64,000 nucleotides of DNA from 2-02-FULL-47-50 sp964479045 (GCA_964479045.1 CAYZJI010000003.1:1-64000), one strand, 5' to 3'. Positions 16,201 to 25,731 are shown, counted from the stretch's first letter. The notes: generated by a model from the sequence alone, not told the origin. Numbers and translations are program-made.

Positions 16201-17325
16201 TCATCCACGGATGTTTTTTCTTACATAGCTGTAGGTGAGTGTGGTTTTGCCGCGGGCCGGCAGTTCCAGCTTGAATTCGATTTCCCGGGCATTGACATGT
16301 GTATAGTCATGCGAGGATTTTTTGACTTCCCATTCTCCCTGCATAGGTTCGATGATTTTCAACGTTGCAGGCGTGTCCTTGAAGTTCTCGATTTCAATTT
16401 TCATTTCTTCATTGCTGTCATAAAGCACAATATGATCATTGCGGTTGCGGCGTATATTGCTGCGTTCCTCGCGGGTTTTGCGCTGCGTTACGGAAATGTC
16501 ACGGCTGTCGCCGATGTGCAGTTCCATGTCCTGTCCCACCGGGGTGAATCCGGCCATGTCTTCTCCCAGAAACACAGTACTGTTACCGGCATCATTCTGG
16601 TAAATGCGGGCCTTGCCGCCCCACAGGGCGTGTTCCCCAAGCTTGTTCTTCCTGATGTTGTCAAGGACATAGGTTACCGGGATGCCAACGGTCTCTTGTT
16701 CTTTCTGCGGTTCCCACGGATGCAGGCCGGCATTGAACGTAAAGATTTTTTTGATCTGAAGATCTGTGCGATCAAAGAACAACATACGTCGGGTTTCACC
16801 ATCAAGGATGCTGTTATTAAAGTGACGTCCGTAATCAAGTTCAAGACGGGCTGAATGGAAGGATTCACCCGAGAAATTCCTGAGCACCATATAGGAGGCA
16901 ATATCCAGCTGGTTTTCAGCAGTATTGGATCTGGCTTCATAGGTAATCACCCGGTCAATATTTGCCAGCAGGTAGCTGATGCGGATTTTTTCCTGCTGAT
17001 TGGTGTCACTGTAGATTTCCCAGACCAGTGCCTGTTCATTCGGCGGGTAACTGACATTAATGAGACGTGTGGTGTCCGGATGCTGCAGTATGGCCAGCCG
17101 TATGGAGTCCGGATCGATGTGCACGCCTTTCCAGGAGAAATCAATATGGTTGATCCCTTTGTGCAGTGACAATGTGCGCTCTTCCTCTACCAGGGTGACA
17201 TGCGGATGATCAAGACGCAGCAGCGTGTTCTCCCGGTCCGGCAGGGCCACCAGTTTGGTACGTGCTGCGGCATTCAGGGAAAACAGCAGGCAGATTATCA
17301 GTGTGATTACAGACAGGCTTTTCAT
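16201..17325 (-). CDS. DUF4139 secreted protein, short form
   Basis: A 374-residue protein with a signal peptide (MKSLSVITLIICLLFSLNAAA) and a DUF4139-type beta-rich region (VTLVEEERTLSLHKGINHIDFSWKGVHIDPDSIRLAI near the N-terminus, and a C-terminal LELPARGKTTLTYSYV). The family has no known enzyme activity and includes eukaryotic and bacterial mucoidy-like proteins. It is about 28% shorter than its upstream neighbour, which has the same layout, so the pair comes from a duplication. Only 11 bp separate the two genes, so they form an operon. The location should be periplasmic. Confidence 0.78.
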   Translation of the reverse strand: MKSLSVITLIICLLFSLNAAARTKLVALPDRENTLLRLDHPHVTLVEEERTLSLHKGINHIDFSWKGVHIDPDSIRLAILQHPDTTRLINVSYPPNEQALVWEIYSDTNQQEKIRISYLLANIDRVITYEARSNTAENQLDIASYMVLRNFSGESFHSARLELDYGRHFNNSILDGETRRMLFFDRTDLQIKKIFTFNAGLHPWEPQKEQETVGIPVTYVLDNIRKNKLGEHALWGGKARIYQNDAGNSTVFLGEDMAGFTPVGQDMELHIGDSRDISVTQRKTREERSNIRRNRNDHIVLYDSNEEMKIEIENFKDTPATLKIIEPMQGEWEVKKSSHDYTHVNAREIEFKLELPARGKTTLTYSYVRKNIRG

Positions 17326-17336
17326 GGATGATCTCC

Positions 17337-18689
17337 TCAGTGAGTATTTTGCCGTTCACCTTCGTAATATGTGATGGCATAGGACAGGGTGGTATTGCTG
17401 TAGGCAGGGATGTCGACGGTGTATTTCACGGTATCGATGTCCACTTTTTCATAGTCGCCATCATTTCCGCGAGGATTGTTGATTTTCCAGTGCGGCGTTT
17501 GCAAGTTGCGCAATACTTCAATTTTGACAGGTGTGTCGCGGTTGTTTTCGAGCCTGATTTCCCACTGCTGGGTGCGGTCATATCCCGAAACATCACCATG
17601 CCGATCAAAATGATAATTTTCGCTTTGTTCCGACATCAACACCGGCTCGATTTTCACATCGCGCGCCGGCCCGAAATCAAGTTCAATGTTCTGATCCACA
17701 GGAATGTATTTGCTCTGCACGTGCCCGACATAGGACAGTTGCTGGTTCTGGCCGGCAGACTTGAACACCTTGATGTCACCGTCCGGTAAAGGCTCTTTGC
17801 CCAACTGGTGTGCCTTGTCATTTTTGAAAATGATCAGTCGCTGCGTGGCATTGCCATAACGCTCTTCTTCATAGCGGTACAGATTTTTTACCGGAATTTT
17901 TTGTGCAGAAAATGAAGGCAGTCGTTTGCCCCAGCCATCCGGTATGTTTTCGGTGCCTTCAATGCTGTACAGAAAATATTCCGACAGTCCCTCCTTGATG
18001 ATGGCCTTGGGTTCGGTACTGGCTTCCTTGGCCTGCATGGTTGCCGCCCCCAGAGCACGATAGGCCTCCAGCCGCAGATCATCCTCGCTCAATGTGATGG
18101 GTTGGTATTCCGGCGCGCCCGGCCGGTTGTACGGATTGTCGCGTCCGGCCAGCGCCATGATTTCATCCAGCAGATGCACCTTGCCCACGATCACGCGTGT
18201 GGAGGCATTTTCATAATCCTCACCACTGTGATTATGTATGGTGACATAGGCTTCTAGTTGCATGTATTTTTCATCACGTGACAACGTGCCCATGTAAAAT
18301 GCGCGCCAGCTCAGGCCTGAAGTAAAGAAGGTGATCTCAACCGGTACGGGGCCTTCAATATCGGACTCGATACTCCAGACCGCGCTGCCTTTGACCCCGG
18401 CGGGGAAATTCACTTCCAGCAACCGCACCTTGCCCTCATGGCCAGGTGCATGTAATTGCACCGAAGTGGGATCAATCAGGGTGTTGGCCCATCCGAATTC
18501 CAGTCGGTTCAGTCCGGATTTCAGGGTAAGGGTGCGCTGTTCCCGCACCAGTGTGAGATCGGCCGAGTTGTAAATCGTCAATTGTGTCTGGTCGCGTGCG
18601 GGCAGGGTGACCAGATCGATTTTCGCATGAGCGGAAGATGACCAGGCGACGAGTCCGGCGATGATGACATGTAACGGGGTACGCAGCAT
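17337..18689 (-). CDS. DUF4139 secreted protein, long form
   Basis: A 450-residue secreted protein with the signal peptide MLRTPLHVIIAGLVAWSSSAHA. The N-terminal motif LTLVREQRTLTLKSGLNRLEFGWANTLIDPTSVQL and the C-terminal VDIPAYSNTTLSYAITYYEGE match DUF4139. The start at ATG 18689 is supported by AGGA eight bases upstream and by the signal peptide; a frame extending to 18809 has no such support. It heads the DUF4139 operon and is divergent from the BPSS1780-type gene at 18863, so the 173-bp gap contains both promoters. Its function is unknown. Confidence 0.8.
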   Translation of the reverse strand: MLRTPLHVIIAGLVAWSSSAHAKIDLVTLPARDQTQLTIYNSADLTLVREQRTLTLKSGLNRLEFGWANTLIDPTSVQLHAPGHEGKVRLLEVNFPAGVKGSAVWSIESDIEGPVPVEITFFTSGLSWRAFYMGTLSRDEKYMQLEAYVTIHNHSGEDYENASTRVIVGKVHLLDEIMALAGRDNPYNRPGAPEYQPITLSEDDLRLEAYRALGAATMQAKEASTEPKAIIKEGLSEYFLYSIEGTENIPDGWGKRLPSFSAQKIPVKNLYRYEEERYGNATQRLIIFKNDKAHQLGKEPLPDGDIKVFKSAGQNQQLSYVGHVQSKYIPVDQNIELDFGPARDVKIEPVLMSEQSENYHFDRHGDVSGYDRTQQWEIRLENNRDTPVKIEVLRNLQTPHWKINNPRGNDGDYEKVDIDTVKYTVDIPAYSNTTLSYAITYYEGERQNTH

Positions 18690-18862
18690 ATTCAGGTTCC
18701 TGTGCAGGGTTATGATGTGGGTATAAACGAACGGAATCTGAAAACGGGGTTGGCATGTCAAAAATTTTACGGCGGCCACACCGCAGGTATCGCTCATACC
18801 GTATGGCATTCAGATTGGTGTAGGCTATGCTTATCCTGTCTCTGAAAAATAAGGAGCGTTCC

Positions 18863-19621
18863 ATGAATACACCGGCGATAACCGTCAGTAATCCCAAAGT
18901 GGCAGCGATAGGTCGTGGATCCGGATGGATTTTTGAAGGATGGGACTATTTCATGAAAGCGCCCGGTCCCTGGATCGCGGTGATGGTGCTGTTTTTTATT
19001 GTATCCATGGCAATGGCTTTTGTGCCTGTTATCGGCGGTCTCGCGCTGAATATCCTGATACCAGTCTTCATGGCTGGCCTGATGCTCGGCTGTCATGCCC
19101 AGTCCCAGGGCAGTCCATTCACTGTCAATCACCTGTTCGCCGGTTTCTCCAGTAATCATATGACATCACTGATTGTTGTCGGCCTGCTGTATTTCATTGG
19201 ATTTGTTCTGATTACGATACTGGTACTCATTATTATTGTGATACTGGCGGGGATGTCTGTCGGCCTCGCGGGACTCGAAAATCTTGAAAGCCTGGAGTCG
19301 GGTGATCCGGAATTCATCCGGCAGAACCTCAAATGGCTGTTGTTGGCCGTCCTGCTCGGGGCGGCGCTGTATATTCCTTTATTAATGAGTTACTGGTTTG
19401 CTCCCGCGCTGGTGGTCCTCGGCGATGTTACTCCGATAGAAGCCATGAAGATGAGTTTCATGGGGTGCTTGCAGAACATTCTGCCGTTTACCCTGTATGG
19501 GGTGGTGGGACTGGTGCTTTGTATCATCGCTACCATTCCACTGTTACTCGGATTTCTTGTTGTCGGCCCTATGCTCACGGCCAGTGTGTATATTGCCTGC
19601 CGCGAGATTTTTTCACCTTAA
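18863..19621 (+). CDS. BPSS1780 family inner-membrane protein
   Basis: A 252-residue polytopic inner-membrane protein. The N-terminus has a conserved GSGWIFEGWDYFMKAPGPWIAVMVLF, after which five or six transmembrane helices are visible. It resembles the BPSS1780/COG5473 family of uncharacterised membrane proteins. ATG 18863 is supported by AAGGAG seven bases upstream. The segment GLENLESLESGDPEFIRQNLK is a soluble loop. It is followed by msrA 17 bp downstream. Confidence 0.75.
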   Translation: MNTPAITVSNPKVAAIGRGSGWIFEGWDYFMKAPGPWIAVMVLFFIVSMAMAFVPVIGGLALNILIPVFMAGLMLGCHAQSQGSPFTVNHLFAGFSSNHMTSLIVVGLLYFIGFVLITILVLIIIVILAGMSVGLAGLENLESLESGDPEFIRQNLKWLLLAVLLGAALYIPLLMSYWFAPALVVLGDVTPIEAMKMSFMGCLQNILPFTLYGVVGLVLCIIATIPLLLGFLVVGPMLTASVYIACREIFSP

Positions 19622-19638
19622 TCGCGGTCATACCAGGT

Positions 19639-20274
19639 ATGTTCATCTCTGCCAAAAAACTGCGCATGCCTGCAGCCGGAGAAGCACTGCCCGGTCGCAG
19701 CAGACCTATGCCGGTGACCAACCAGCATTTTGTGAATGGTCATCCCATACAACCGCCATTCCCGGATCATTTACAGATGGCCATGTTCGGCCTTGGCTGT
19801 TTCTGGGGGGCGGAACGCAAGTTCTGGCAGGTTCAAGGTGTTTACTCAACGGCGGTGGGTTATGCCGGAGGATATACACCGAATGCAACCTATGAAGAGG
19901 TTTGCACCGGTCAGACCGGACACAATGAAGTTGTGCGCGTGATCTTTGATCCCGCTATGACAGGTTACGAAGAACTACTGAAGCTGTTCTGGGAATCCCA
20001 CAATCCTACCCAGGGCATGCGGCAGGGGAATGATACCGGTACTCAATATCGCTCAGGAATTTATACGTACGATGAAGATCAACAGAATCTGGCTGAAGTT
20101 TCAAAGCAGCGTTATCAGGCCGCCTTGAAAAATTCAGGATTGGGAAGTATCACTACCGAGATTGTTTCCGCGCCGGAATTTTTTTACGCGGAAGATTATC
20201 ATCAACAATATCTTGCGAAAAATCCCGGGGGATACTGCGGGCTGGGTGGCACGGGTGTGACGTGTCCGCTGTGA
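19639..20274 (+). CDS. msrA: peptide methionine sulfoxide reductase A
   Basis: A 211-residue MsrA. It reduces the S-epimer of methionine sulfoxide in proteins with thioredoxin as electron donor. The catalytic Cys lies in GLGCFWGAERKFWQ, and the resolving Cys residues lie in the tail GGYCGLGGTGVTCPL. EALPGRSRPMPV and HFVNGHPIQPPFP are typical of long MsrA forms. The start ATG 19639 gives the expected N-terminus; the same frame is open further upstream inside the previous gene but not homologous there. A terminator-like hairpin follows at 20302-20322. Confidence 0.93.
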   Translation: MFISAKKLRMPAAGEALPGRSRPMPVTNQHFVNGHPIQPPFPDHLQMAMFGLGCFWGAERKFWQVQGVYSTAVGYAGGYTPNATYEEVCTGQTGHNEVVRVIFDPAMTGYEELLKLFWESHNPTQGMRQGNDTGTQYRSGIYTYDEDQQNLAEVSKQRYQAALKNSGLGSITTEIVSAPEFFYAEDYHQQYLAKNPGGYCGLGGTGVTCPL

Positions 20275-20301
20275 ATGAACCATCAATTCGCTCAACACAC
20301 T

Positions 20302-20322
20302 GCCTCTCCATACCGGAGAGGC
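20302..20322 (+). terminator. hairpin after msrA, candidate terminator
   Basis: Arms GCCTCTCC (20302-20309) and GGAGAGGC (20315-20322) form a perfect 8-bp stem with the loop ATACC, 28 bp after the msrA stop. Outer arms CTCAACA and TGTTGAG extend it imperfectly. The following T-rich stretch is interrupted, so termination strength is uncertain. It may act in both directions, since the next gene is convergent. Confidence 0.45.
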
Positions 20323-20363
20323 TGTTAATTCAATGTTTGTTGAGTTGGAATCAATCATGCGGT

Positions 20364-20570
20364 TCAATCAAAGAAATAATATTTGTTAAAGGTGTTACTC
20401 GGCGGCGTTTTGATTTTTGATTCTCGCGCTCCTGATATTGCATTGTAAGGCATGTCCGAATAATTGATCGCGGCATAAAAGACCACTGATCCTTTGCCTG
20501 CCGGCTCAATGACTGCACCACCCTGTGAACGGAAACAGTTTTTATCTTGTGTGACCATAGTTTTACTCAT
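20364..20570 (-). CDS. small hypothetical protein
   Basis: A 68-residue protein that I do not recognise. It starts 3 bp after the stop of the PilZ gene on the same strand, which suggests translational coupling. GAGG overlaps the PilZ stop but lies only a couple of bases from ATG 20570. It has no signal peptide or membrane segment; composition is polar with a Tyr/Phe-rich tail. It could be a PilZ partner or a chance frame. Confidence 0.4.
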   Translation of the reverse strand: MSKTMVTQDKNCFRSQGGAVIEPAGKGSVVFYAAINYSDMPYNAISGARESKIKTPPSNTFNKYYFFD

Positions 20571-20573
20571 ACC

Positions 20574-21089
20574 TCAACCAAATGATGGAAATCTTGAAGC
20601 GAACCGGTTGATCCACTCCTGAGCCACCCGCTCCGGACTGACAAACGGTCCTTCGTGGTGGCGCTTGTGCTTTAAATAGACCTCGATGTGACAGATTTGT
20701 TCAACGATGCGAATGCGTGCAGAATCGGATTTGTTGTCGAGCCAGATGCCGATTTCAAAACCGGTGTCCTTGCTTCTGACCAGGATCACCCGGCCGCTGA
20801 ATTTCTGGGTTTCCCCGCGCAGTGGTATCTCGACTTCCAGCAATGTGCCGGGCTTGATGTAATGCTCCCACTCAAAACACAGACCGATGTTGCCTGCTTC
20901 ATCACTGACAGAATGGGCCGCCCGGTTTTTCAGTGTCTTGCACTGAATCGGCAGTCCCGGCGGATGATGAATAAAGCCGTGCAGATTACTGTCCGTACGT
21001 GCGGAATAATATCTGGCCTGGCTTTGTGCTACGGCAGATCCCTCCGGGCCGGACGTGCTGACACGGGATTGTTCGGTGCTCAGGGTCAT
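20574..21089 (-). CDS. PilZ domain c-di-GMP receptor
   Basis: A 171-residue protein with a PilZ-like domain. The layout is IQCKTLKNRAAHSVSDEAGNIGLCFEWEHYIKPGTLLEVEIPLRGETQKFSGRVILVRSKDTGFEIGIW. The N-terminal part contains ARYYSARTDSNLHGFIHHPPGLPIQ. The usual RxxxR and D/NxSxxG cyclic-di-GMP motifs are only partly recognisable, so binding must be tested. The product of the GGDEF protein at 733-1653 is a possible ligand. I chose ATG 21089, which has a G-rich site 11 bases upstream, over ATG 21122, which has none. Confidence 0.62.
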   Translation of the reverse strand: MTLSTEQSRVSTSGPEGSAVAQSQARYYSARTDSNLHGFIHHPPGLPIQCKTLKNRAAHSVSDEAGNIGLCFEWEHYIKPGTLLEVEIPLRGETQKFSGRVILVRSKDTGFEIGIWLDNKSDSARIRIVEQICHIEVYLKHKRHHEGPFVSPERVAQEWINRFASRFPSFG

Positions 21090-21333
21090 AAGCTGACTGC
21101 CCCCTTTAAAAGGCAAGGTCATATAGATAAGACATAGGTATAGAACGCGCGCTAAAGAAAATCAAGTAAAATTCTATTTAAATCTGCATGTTATAAGTAG
21201 TATTTAATTATTAAAATTAAAAAAACACGCTAACTGTAAAACTATAACATATTGATTATATTGGTTATTTTATTAAAATGATGTCTGCCCAACCCTGCAA
21301 ACTATTTGAAGCATGAAGTAAGGAGATAAATCG

Positions 21334-21795
21334 TTGAAATATATTCTCGGTATCGTATTGGCGCTGATTGCCGCTACCGTGTACTTCATAACCCGGCCCC
21401 AGCCTGAGTTTGTTGCGGGTCAAATGGCCCCGGCGACTGCCACGAGTGAACAGGCCGGGGAACAGGAGAGTATTCAGCCTGATCCGGCAATAGCTGAACT
21501 TGAGGCCAAGCGTGAAGCGATGAGCGCTGAATTTGAAGAACTTAAAAAAGCCCGGCGCAATCTGGAATCGCGCCTGGCCCGTATGAAGGCAGTGACCTAT
21601 GGTATGGAAATACCGCGAGAAGAGGCCGACGTCATCAACGAACAGATGAAAAACGGTTATGCGCTTTTGAAGAACCAGCGCCTCATGGGTGCTTATTCAG
21701 GCGCTCAGGACATCAGTGATGAACGCGCGCGTGTGGAGTTCATCAATAATTATCTGCAGGATGTGGAAGAAAAATTCAGATCAGAACGCCGGTAG
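21334..21795 (+). CDS. single-pass membrane protein with coiled coil
   Basis: A 153-residue protein from a TTG start supported by AAGGAG eight bases upstream. Residues 1-20 form a signal anchor (MKYILGIVLALIAATVYFIT), followed by a Pro/Ala/Gln-rich linker. A heptad-like helix covers residues about 52-90 (IAELEAKREAMSAEFEELKKARRNLESRLARMKAV). I do not recognise the family. The topology predicts a periplasmic coiled-coil protein, perhaps a small assembly factor. It is followed by the convergent HDAC-family gene. Confidence 0.65.
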   Translation: MKYILGIVLALIAATVYFITRPQPEFVAGQMAPATATSEQAGEQESIQPDPAIAELEAKREAMSAEFEELKKARRNLESRLARMKAVTYGMEIPREEADVINEQMKNGYALLKNQRLMGAYSGAQDISDERARVEFINNYLQDVEEKFRSERR

Positions 21796-21806
21796 TCAGG
21801 TTCTGT

Positions 21807-22745
21807 TCACGCCGATAATACTTTAAGGTGTTCAGCGATGCACAAAGGCAGCATGCGCAGATTGTAACCGCCTTCCAGTAAGGAGATTAATCTGCCGGCA
21901 GAATATTTATCTGCTTTTTCCATCAGCATTTCTGTCATCACACCAAAAAATTCGGTGCTCAGATTGATGCTGCCCAGCGGATCATCTTGGTGTGCATCAA
22001 AACCAGCGGAAATAATGATCAGTTCGGGCCGGAACTGATCTATTTTGGGCAGGATCTTTTCGAGGAATGCCGCTTCATATTCCTGATCACCGGCACCTGC
22101 GGGCATCGGGCAGTTCAACGTTGCGCCGGCTCCGCGCCCGGTACCGGTTTCGTAGTATGCACCCGTGCCGGGATAATAGGGATATTGATGTGTGCTGATA
22201 TACAACACAGACGGATCCTCTTCAAAGGTATGTTGAGTACCGTTGCCGTGATGCACATCCCAGTCAAGGATCAGGATTTTGTCCAGTCCATGTTTGTTCT
22301 GAAGGTAACGCGCCAGAATGGCGACATTATTAAAGAGACAGAAGCCGAGCGCCATGCCATGTTCGGCATGATGGCCAGGCGGCCGGATCAGGGCAAAACC
22401 ATTGTTGATTTCTCCCGCAATCACCTGATCAGCCAGTTGCAGCGCGCTGCCGCTTGCCCGCAGGGCGATTTCAAATGAATTGCGGCAAACACTCACATCC
22501 ATGGAATCAAGAAATGGTACACCGGCCCGGCATATACTTTCCGCACGCTGCAGGTAGTCCTGAGCATGCACTGCCGTAATCGCCCCCATATCAGCAACAC
22601 GCCCATGCACAGGCTGCAATTGTTTAAACCATTGCTGTGCTCCGAGATATTGCATCGTAACGCTGAGACGTTCACTGCATTCCGGGTGCCCCGTCCCGGT
22701 GTCGTGCTGCAGATAAACCGGATCATAATGAAAGCCAGTCTTCAT
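21807..22745 (-). CDS. histone deacetylase family amidohydrolase
   Basis: A 312-residue class II HDAC-like zinc hydrolase (AcuC/HdaH/acetylpolyamine amidohydrolase group). Conserved blocks are HPECSERL, LIRPPGHHAEHGMALGFCLFNN (the His-His charge relay), LILDWDVHHGNGTQ (zinc Asp and His), SAGFDAHQDDPLGS (zinc Asp) and LLEGGYNL. It deacetylates acetylated amines, probably acetylpolyamines or acetyl-lysine side chains; the substrate is not known. It is monocistronic and convergent with the coiled-coil gene. Confidence 0.9.
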   Translation of the reverse strand: MKTGFHYDPVYLQHDTGTGHPECSERLSVTMQYLGAQQWFKQLQPVHGRVADMGAITAVHAQDYLQRAESICRAGVPFLDSMDVSVCRNSFEIALRASGSALQLADQVIAGEINNGFALIRPPGHHAEHGMALGFCLFNNVAILARYLQNKHGLDKILILDWDVHHGNGTQHTFEEDPSVLYISTHQYPYYPGTGAYYETGTGRGAGATLNCPMPAGAGDQEYEAAFLEKILPKIDQFRPELIIISAGFDAHQDDPLGSINLSTEFFGVMTEMLMEKADKYSAGRLISLLEGGYNLRMLPLCIAEHLKVLSA

Positions 22746-23031
22746 GTTTTATATCATAGCAGGGTAACATTAGGGATACTGATATAATTCAGGCCCAAGT
22801 CTGTTATGGCTAAATGCAGACCGTCATTTTTGTATGTGATATCAGGATTAAACTGAAACATAAATTATGATGGATGAGTTCATGAATCAATTACAAACTT
22901 TAAATTCATTGAATGGTACAGGGAATTTTGTCCAGACAAAAAAACCACTGGCTGACTTATGGAGGAGGTGCTCTGGATCGTGATCAGACAGTCCGCCATC
23001 CGCTGTCAGCCATGATTCAGCATGTTCATCC
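22746..23031. other. intergenic region, 286 bp, upstream of the polysaccharide locus
   Basis: The stretch separates the HDAC-family gene (minus strand) from the polymerase gene at 23032 and should hold its promoter. It contains an open frame of 38 codons from ATG 22867 that lacks a ribosome-binding site. A near-match to a sigma-54 GG/GC spacing around TGGCTGACTTATGGAG fails at the second element. I see no other signal. Confidence 0.4.
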
Positions 23032-24468
23032 ATGCCATTGAAACCCTCCGTATCTGAGAACCATCCTGCCGACACTGTACTTTATATCGGTTTTCTTGCA
23101 TTAATTGCCTGGGCACCATTGCCACTGGGGAGCAACCGGGTGTGGGCATGGTCGTTACTCGAAGTATGGGCGTACCTTCTGGGAATGGTGTGGCTGGTAC
23201 TGTACCTGTTTAATAAAACTGAAATAACACCGGTATTCAGAAGGGCCAAACCGGTATTGCTGCTGTTTGGCCTCTGGTTGATCTGGATACTGTTGCAGAT
23301 GCTTCCACTGCCCGTGGCAGTGGTGCAGATATTTTCTCCTGCCGCCGCCGCACACTATGCCGCTATACCGTCTGGTCCGCCCGCATGGATTCCGCTCAGT
23401 GTTGAAGCGCATGCAACGGCCTCCGCCTGGCTGAAATCACTGGCATATATTCTGGTGTTCTGCCTGACGTTATTGCTGATCAATACCCGGAAACGACTCA
23501 AGTATCTTGCGTATGTACTGATTTTCAGTGGACTGTTTCAGGCAGTGTATGGAAGCCTGATGATGCTGTCCGGTCTTGAGTACGGATTTTTTACGGAAAA
23601 AACGTTTGCCCGTGGTGTTGTGACCGGCACGTTTACCAATCGTAATCACCTCGCGGGTTATCTCGAAATGTGTCTTGCTGTCGGGACCGGCGTAATGATT
23701 GCAAATCTGGACAACAGTACCGGCCTCAACTGGAGACAGCGATTACGTTATCTCGTTGAATTGTGTTTGAGCGCCAAATTCAGATTGAGATTGTCCCTCG
23801 TGATTATGGTCATCGCCCTCGTCATGACCCACTCTCGCATGGGCAACACCGCCTTTTTTGCCAGCCTGTTGATTGCCGGATGTGCAGGTTTGATATTGTC
23901 GCGCCATGCAACACGTTCCATGATTATCCTGATCGCAAGCCTGATTATCATTGATATCTGTATTGTCGGTACGTGGTTCGGCGTCGAGAAAGTGGTTGAA
24001 CGAATCGAGCAGACTACGCTGGAAAGTGAGCACCGTGACGAGACCTACCGTCATATCCTGAAACAATGGTCCGATTACAAGTTGACTGGAAGCGGTCTGG
24101 GCAGTTTTTATACAGTGTTCCCAAAATACAAAACACAACTGGAAACCGGTGCATTTTATGATCATGCCCATAATGATTATCTTGAATTCGCCACAGAAAC
24201 CGGGGTAGTTGGCCTGGCAATTCTTGGCAGCATCGTTATCTGGTCCATATCGATCGCGCTGGTGGCACAATACCGGCGCCGGGACCCGTTGATGCGCGGT
24301 ATCTCGTTCGCGGCGATCATGGGAATAACAGCGATACTCATTCACTCGACGGTGGATTTCAATTTGCAGGTTCCTGCAAATGCCCTGACTTTCATGCTGT
24401 TACTTGCGATGGCATGGATATCAGCCAGTCTCAAAAATCATAAAAATGGCAGAAACCATTCAATGTGA
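23032..24468 (+). CDS. O-antigen ligase / polymerase family protein (WaaL/Wzy-like)
   Basis: A 478-residue polytopic membrane protein with about 11-12 transmembrane helices. A large periplasmic loop carries the O-antigen ligase signature: FTNRNHLAGYLEMCL, then GSGLGSFYTVFPKYKT and AHNDYLEFATETG. The N-terminus WAPLPLGSNRVWAWSLLE is typical of the exopolysaccharide subgroup. Such proteins join or polymerise lipid-linked glycans at the outer face of the inner membrane. Another polymerase is present at 45656. It stands alone, 200 bp before the UDP-xylose synthase gene. Confidence 0.85.
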   Translation: MPLKPSVSENHPADTVLYIGFLALIAWAPLPLGSNRVWAWSLLEVWAYLLGMVWLVLYLFNKTEITPVFRRAKPVLLLFGLWLIWILLQMLPLPVAVVQIFSPAAAAHYAAIPSGPPAWIPLSVEAHATASAWLKSLAYILVFCLTLLLINTRKRLKYLAYVLIFSGLFQAVYGSLMMLSGLEYGFFTEKTFARGVVTGTFTNRNHLAGYLEMCLAVGTGVMIANLDNSTGLNWRQRLRYLVELCLSAKFRLRLSLVIMVIALVMTHSRMGNTAFFASLLIAGCAGLILSRHATRSMIILIASLIIIDICIVGTWFGVEKVVERIEQTTLESEHRDETYRHILKQWSDYKLTGSGLGSFYTVFPKYKTQLETGAFYDHAHNDYLEFATETGVVGLAILGSIVIWSISIALVAQYRRRDPLMRGISFAAIMGITAILIHSTVDFNLQVPANALTFMLLLAMAWISASLKNHKNGRNHSM

Positions 24469-24668
24469 TACGGGAATGACTTGATCATACCCATACTGAA
24501 TAATGTTTGGTGACAGCCTAGGATATCAACGCATTCATTGCTACACTCATGGCAAATTGTGGTAATGGATAGCCGTTTCCCGCATACGGGGCCATATTCA
24601 CGATGCCTCGCATGGAGCGAAAATGGTGTCCGCTGAACCTGGAGAAATACACTGTGACGGGCTGATGA

Positions 24669-25631
24669 ATGAACAATTTTAAAAAGAAACGTGTCCTTGT
24701 TACCGGAGGCTCCGGATTTCTGGGCTCGCACCTGTGCAAACGACTGCTGGAAGAAGGTCATGAAGTTATCTGCGTCGATAATTTTTTTACAGGCACAAAA
24801 CGGAATATTCAGGATCTGCTGCAGAACCCGTATTTTGAATTAATACGCCATGATATTACTTTCCCCCTCTATATTGAGGTGGATGAAATCTTCAATCTTG
24901 CCTGCCCGGCATCCCCCATACATTATCAATATGATCCGGTGCAGACTACCAAGACCAGTGTGCATGGTTCAATCAACATGCTTGGTCTGGCGAAACGCAT
25001 CAGGGCAAAAATATTCCAGGCATCCACCAGTGAAGTCTACGGTGATCCAACCGTCCACCCGCAGCAGGAAGAATACTGGGGCAATGTAAATCCGATCGGA
25101 TTGCGTTCCTGCTACGATGAAGGCAAACGTTGTGCAGAGACATTGTTTTTTGATTATCACCGCCAGCATAAACTGCGTATCAAAGTAGCGCGTATTTTCA
25201 ACACCTATGGCCCCCACATGCATCCGAATGACGGGCGGGTCGTGTCCAACTTTATCATGCAGGCCCTGCAAAACAGGCCCATTACAATTTACGGAAATGG
25301 ATCGCAAACCCGATCATTCTGTTATGTAGATGATTTAATCGAGGCCTTTTTGCGGTTGATGAATACCGGTGATGACGTGACCGGGCCGGTCAATCTGGGT
25401 AATCCCGTCGAATTCACCATTCGTGAACTGGCGGAAAAGGTCATCAGCCTGACAGGATCAAGCTCAAAGCTCGAATTTCATCCACTACCCAGTGATGATC
25501 CAGTGCAACGTCAGCCGGACATTACTCTGGCCAGAAAAATTCTGGATTGGAATCCGGGCATTACCCTTGAACAGGGGCTGAAGAAAACTATTCCATATTT
25601 TGAAACCATGCTCAGGCAGGCACAGAGCTGA
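24669..25631 (+). CDS. uxs: UDP-glucuronate decarboxylase (UDP-xylose synthase)
   Basis: A 320-residue extended SDR enzyme converting UDP-glucuronate to UDP-xylose with bound NAD. The Rossmann motif GGSGFLGS is at residues 13-20. The catalytic Tyr and Lys lie in SCYDEGK at about 148-152. NTYGPHMHPNDGRVVSNFI and FCYVDDLIEAFLRLM are typical of UXS. It supplies a pentose donor to the polysaccharide locus. The MarR-type gene begins 125 bp downstream and is probably independently promoted. Confidence 0.9.
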   Translation: MNNFKKKRVLVTGGSGFLGSHLCKRLLEEGHEVICVDNFFTGTKRNIQDLLQNPYFELIRHDITFPLYIEVDEIFNLACPASPIHYQYDPVQTTKTSVHGSINMLGLAKRIRAKIFQASTSEVYGDPTVHPQQEEYWGNVNPIGLRSCYDEGKRCAETLFFDYHRQHKLRIKVARIFNTYGPHMHPNDGRVVSNFIMQALQNRPITIYGNGSQTRSFCYVDDLIEAFLRLMNTGDDVTGPVNLGNPVEFTIRELAEKVISLTGSSSKLEFHPLPSDDPVQRQPDITLARKILDWNPGITLEQGLKKTIPYFETMLRQAQS

Positions 25632-25702
25632 AATCCCTCCAGTGAAACCCCCGCCTGTTTCAGTACAGGCAGGCAATCTAGCATCTATACGTACTGCGAC
25701 GG

Positions 25703-25731
25703 TTGACACCCGGCACGCTTCCCCAGACAAT
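25703..25731 (+). promoter_or_regulatory. sigma-70 promoter for the MarR EPS regulator
   Basis: A perfect -35 box TTGACA lies at 25703-25708. A -10 box GACAAT (4 of 6) lies at 25726-25731, with a 17-bp spacer. Transcription would start near 25738, inside the palindrome at 25732-25754. The spacing is ideal, so I regard this as a likely promoter. Confidence 0.55.

Noticed and set aside
22867..22983. 38-codon plus-strand frame before the polymerase
   Set aside because: No ribosome-binding site and no recognisable content.
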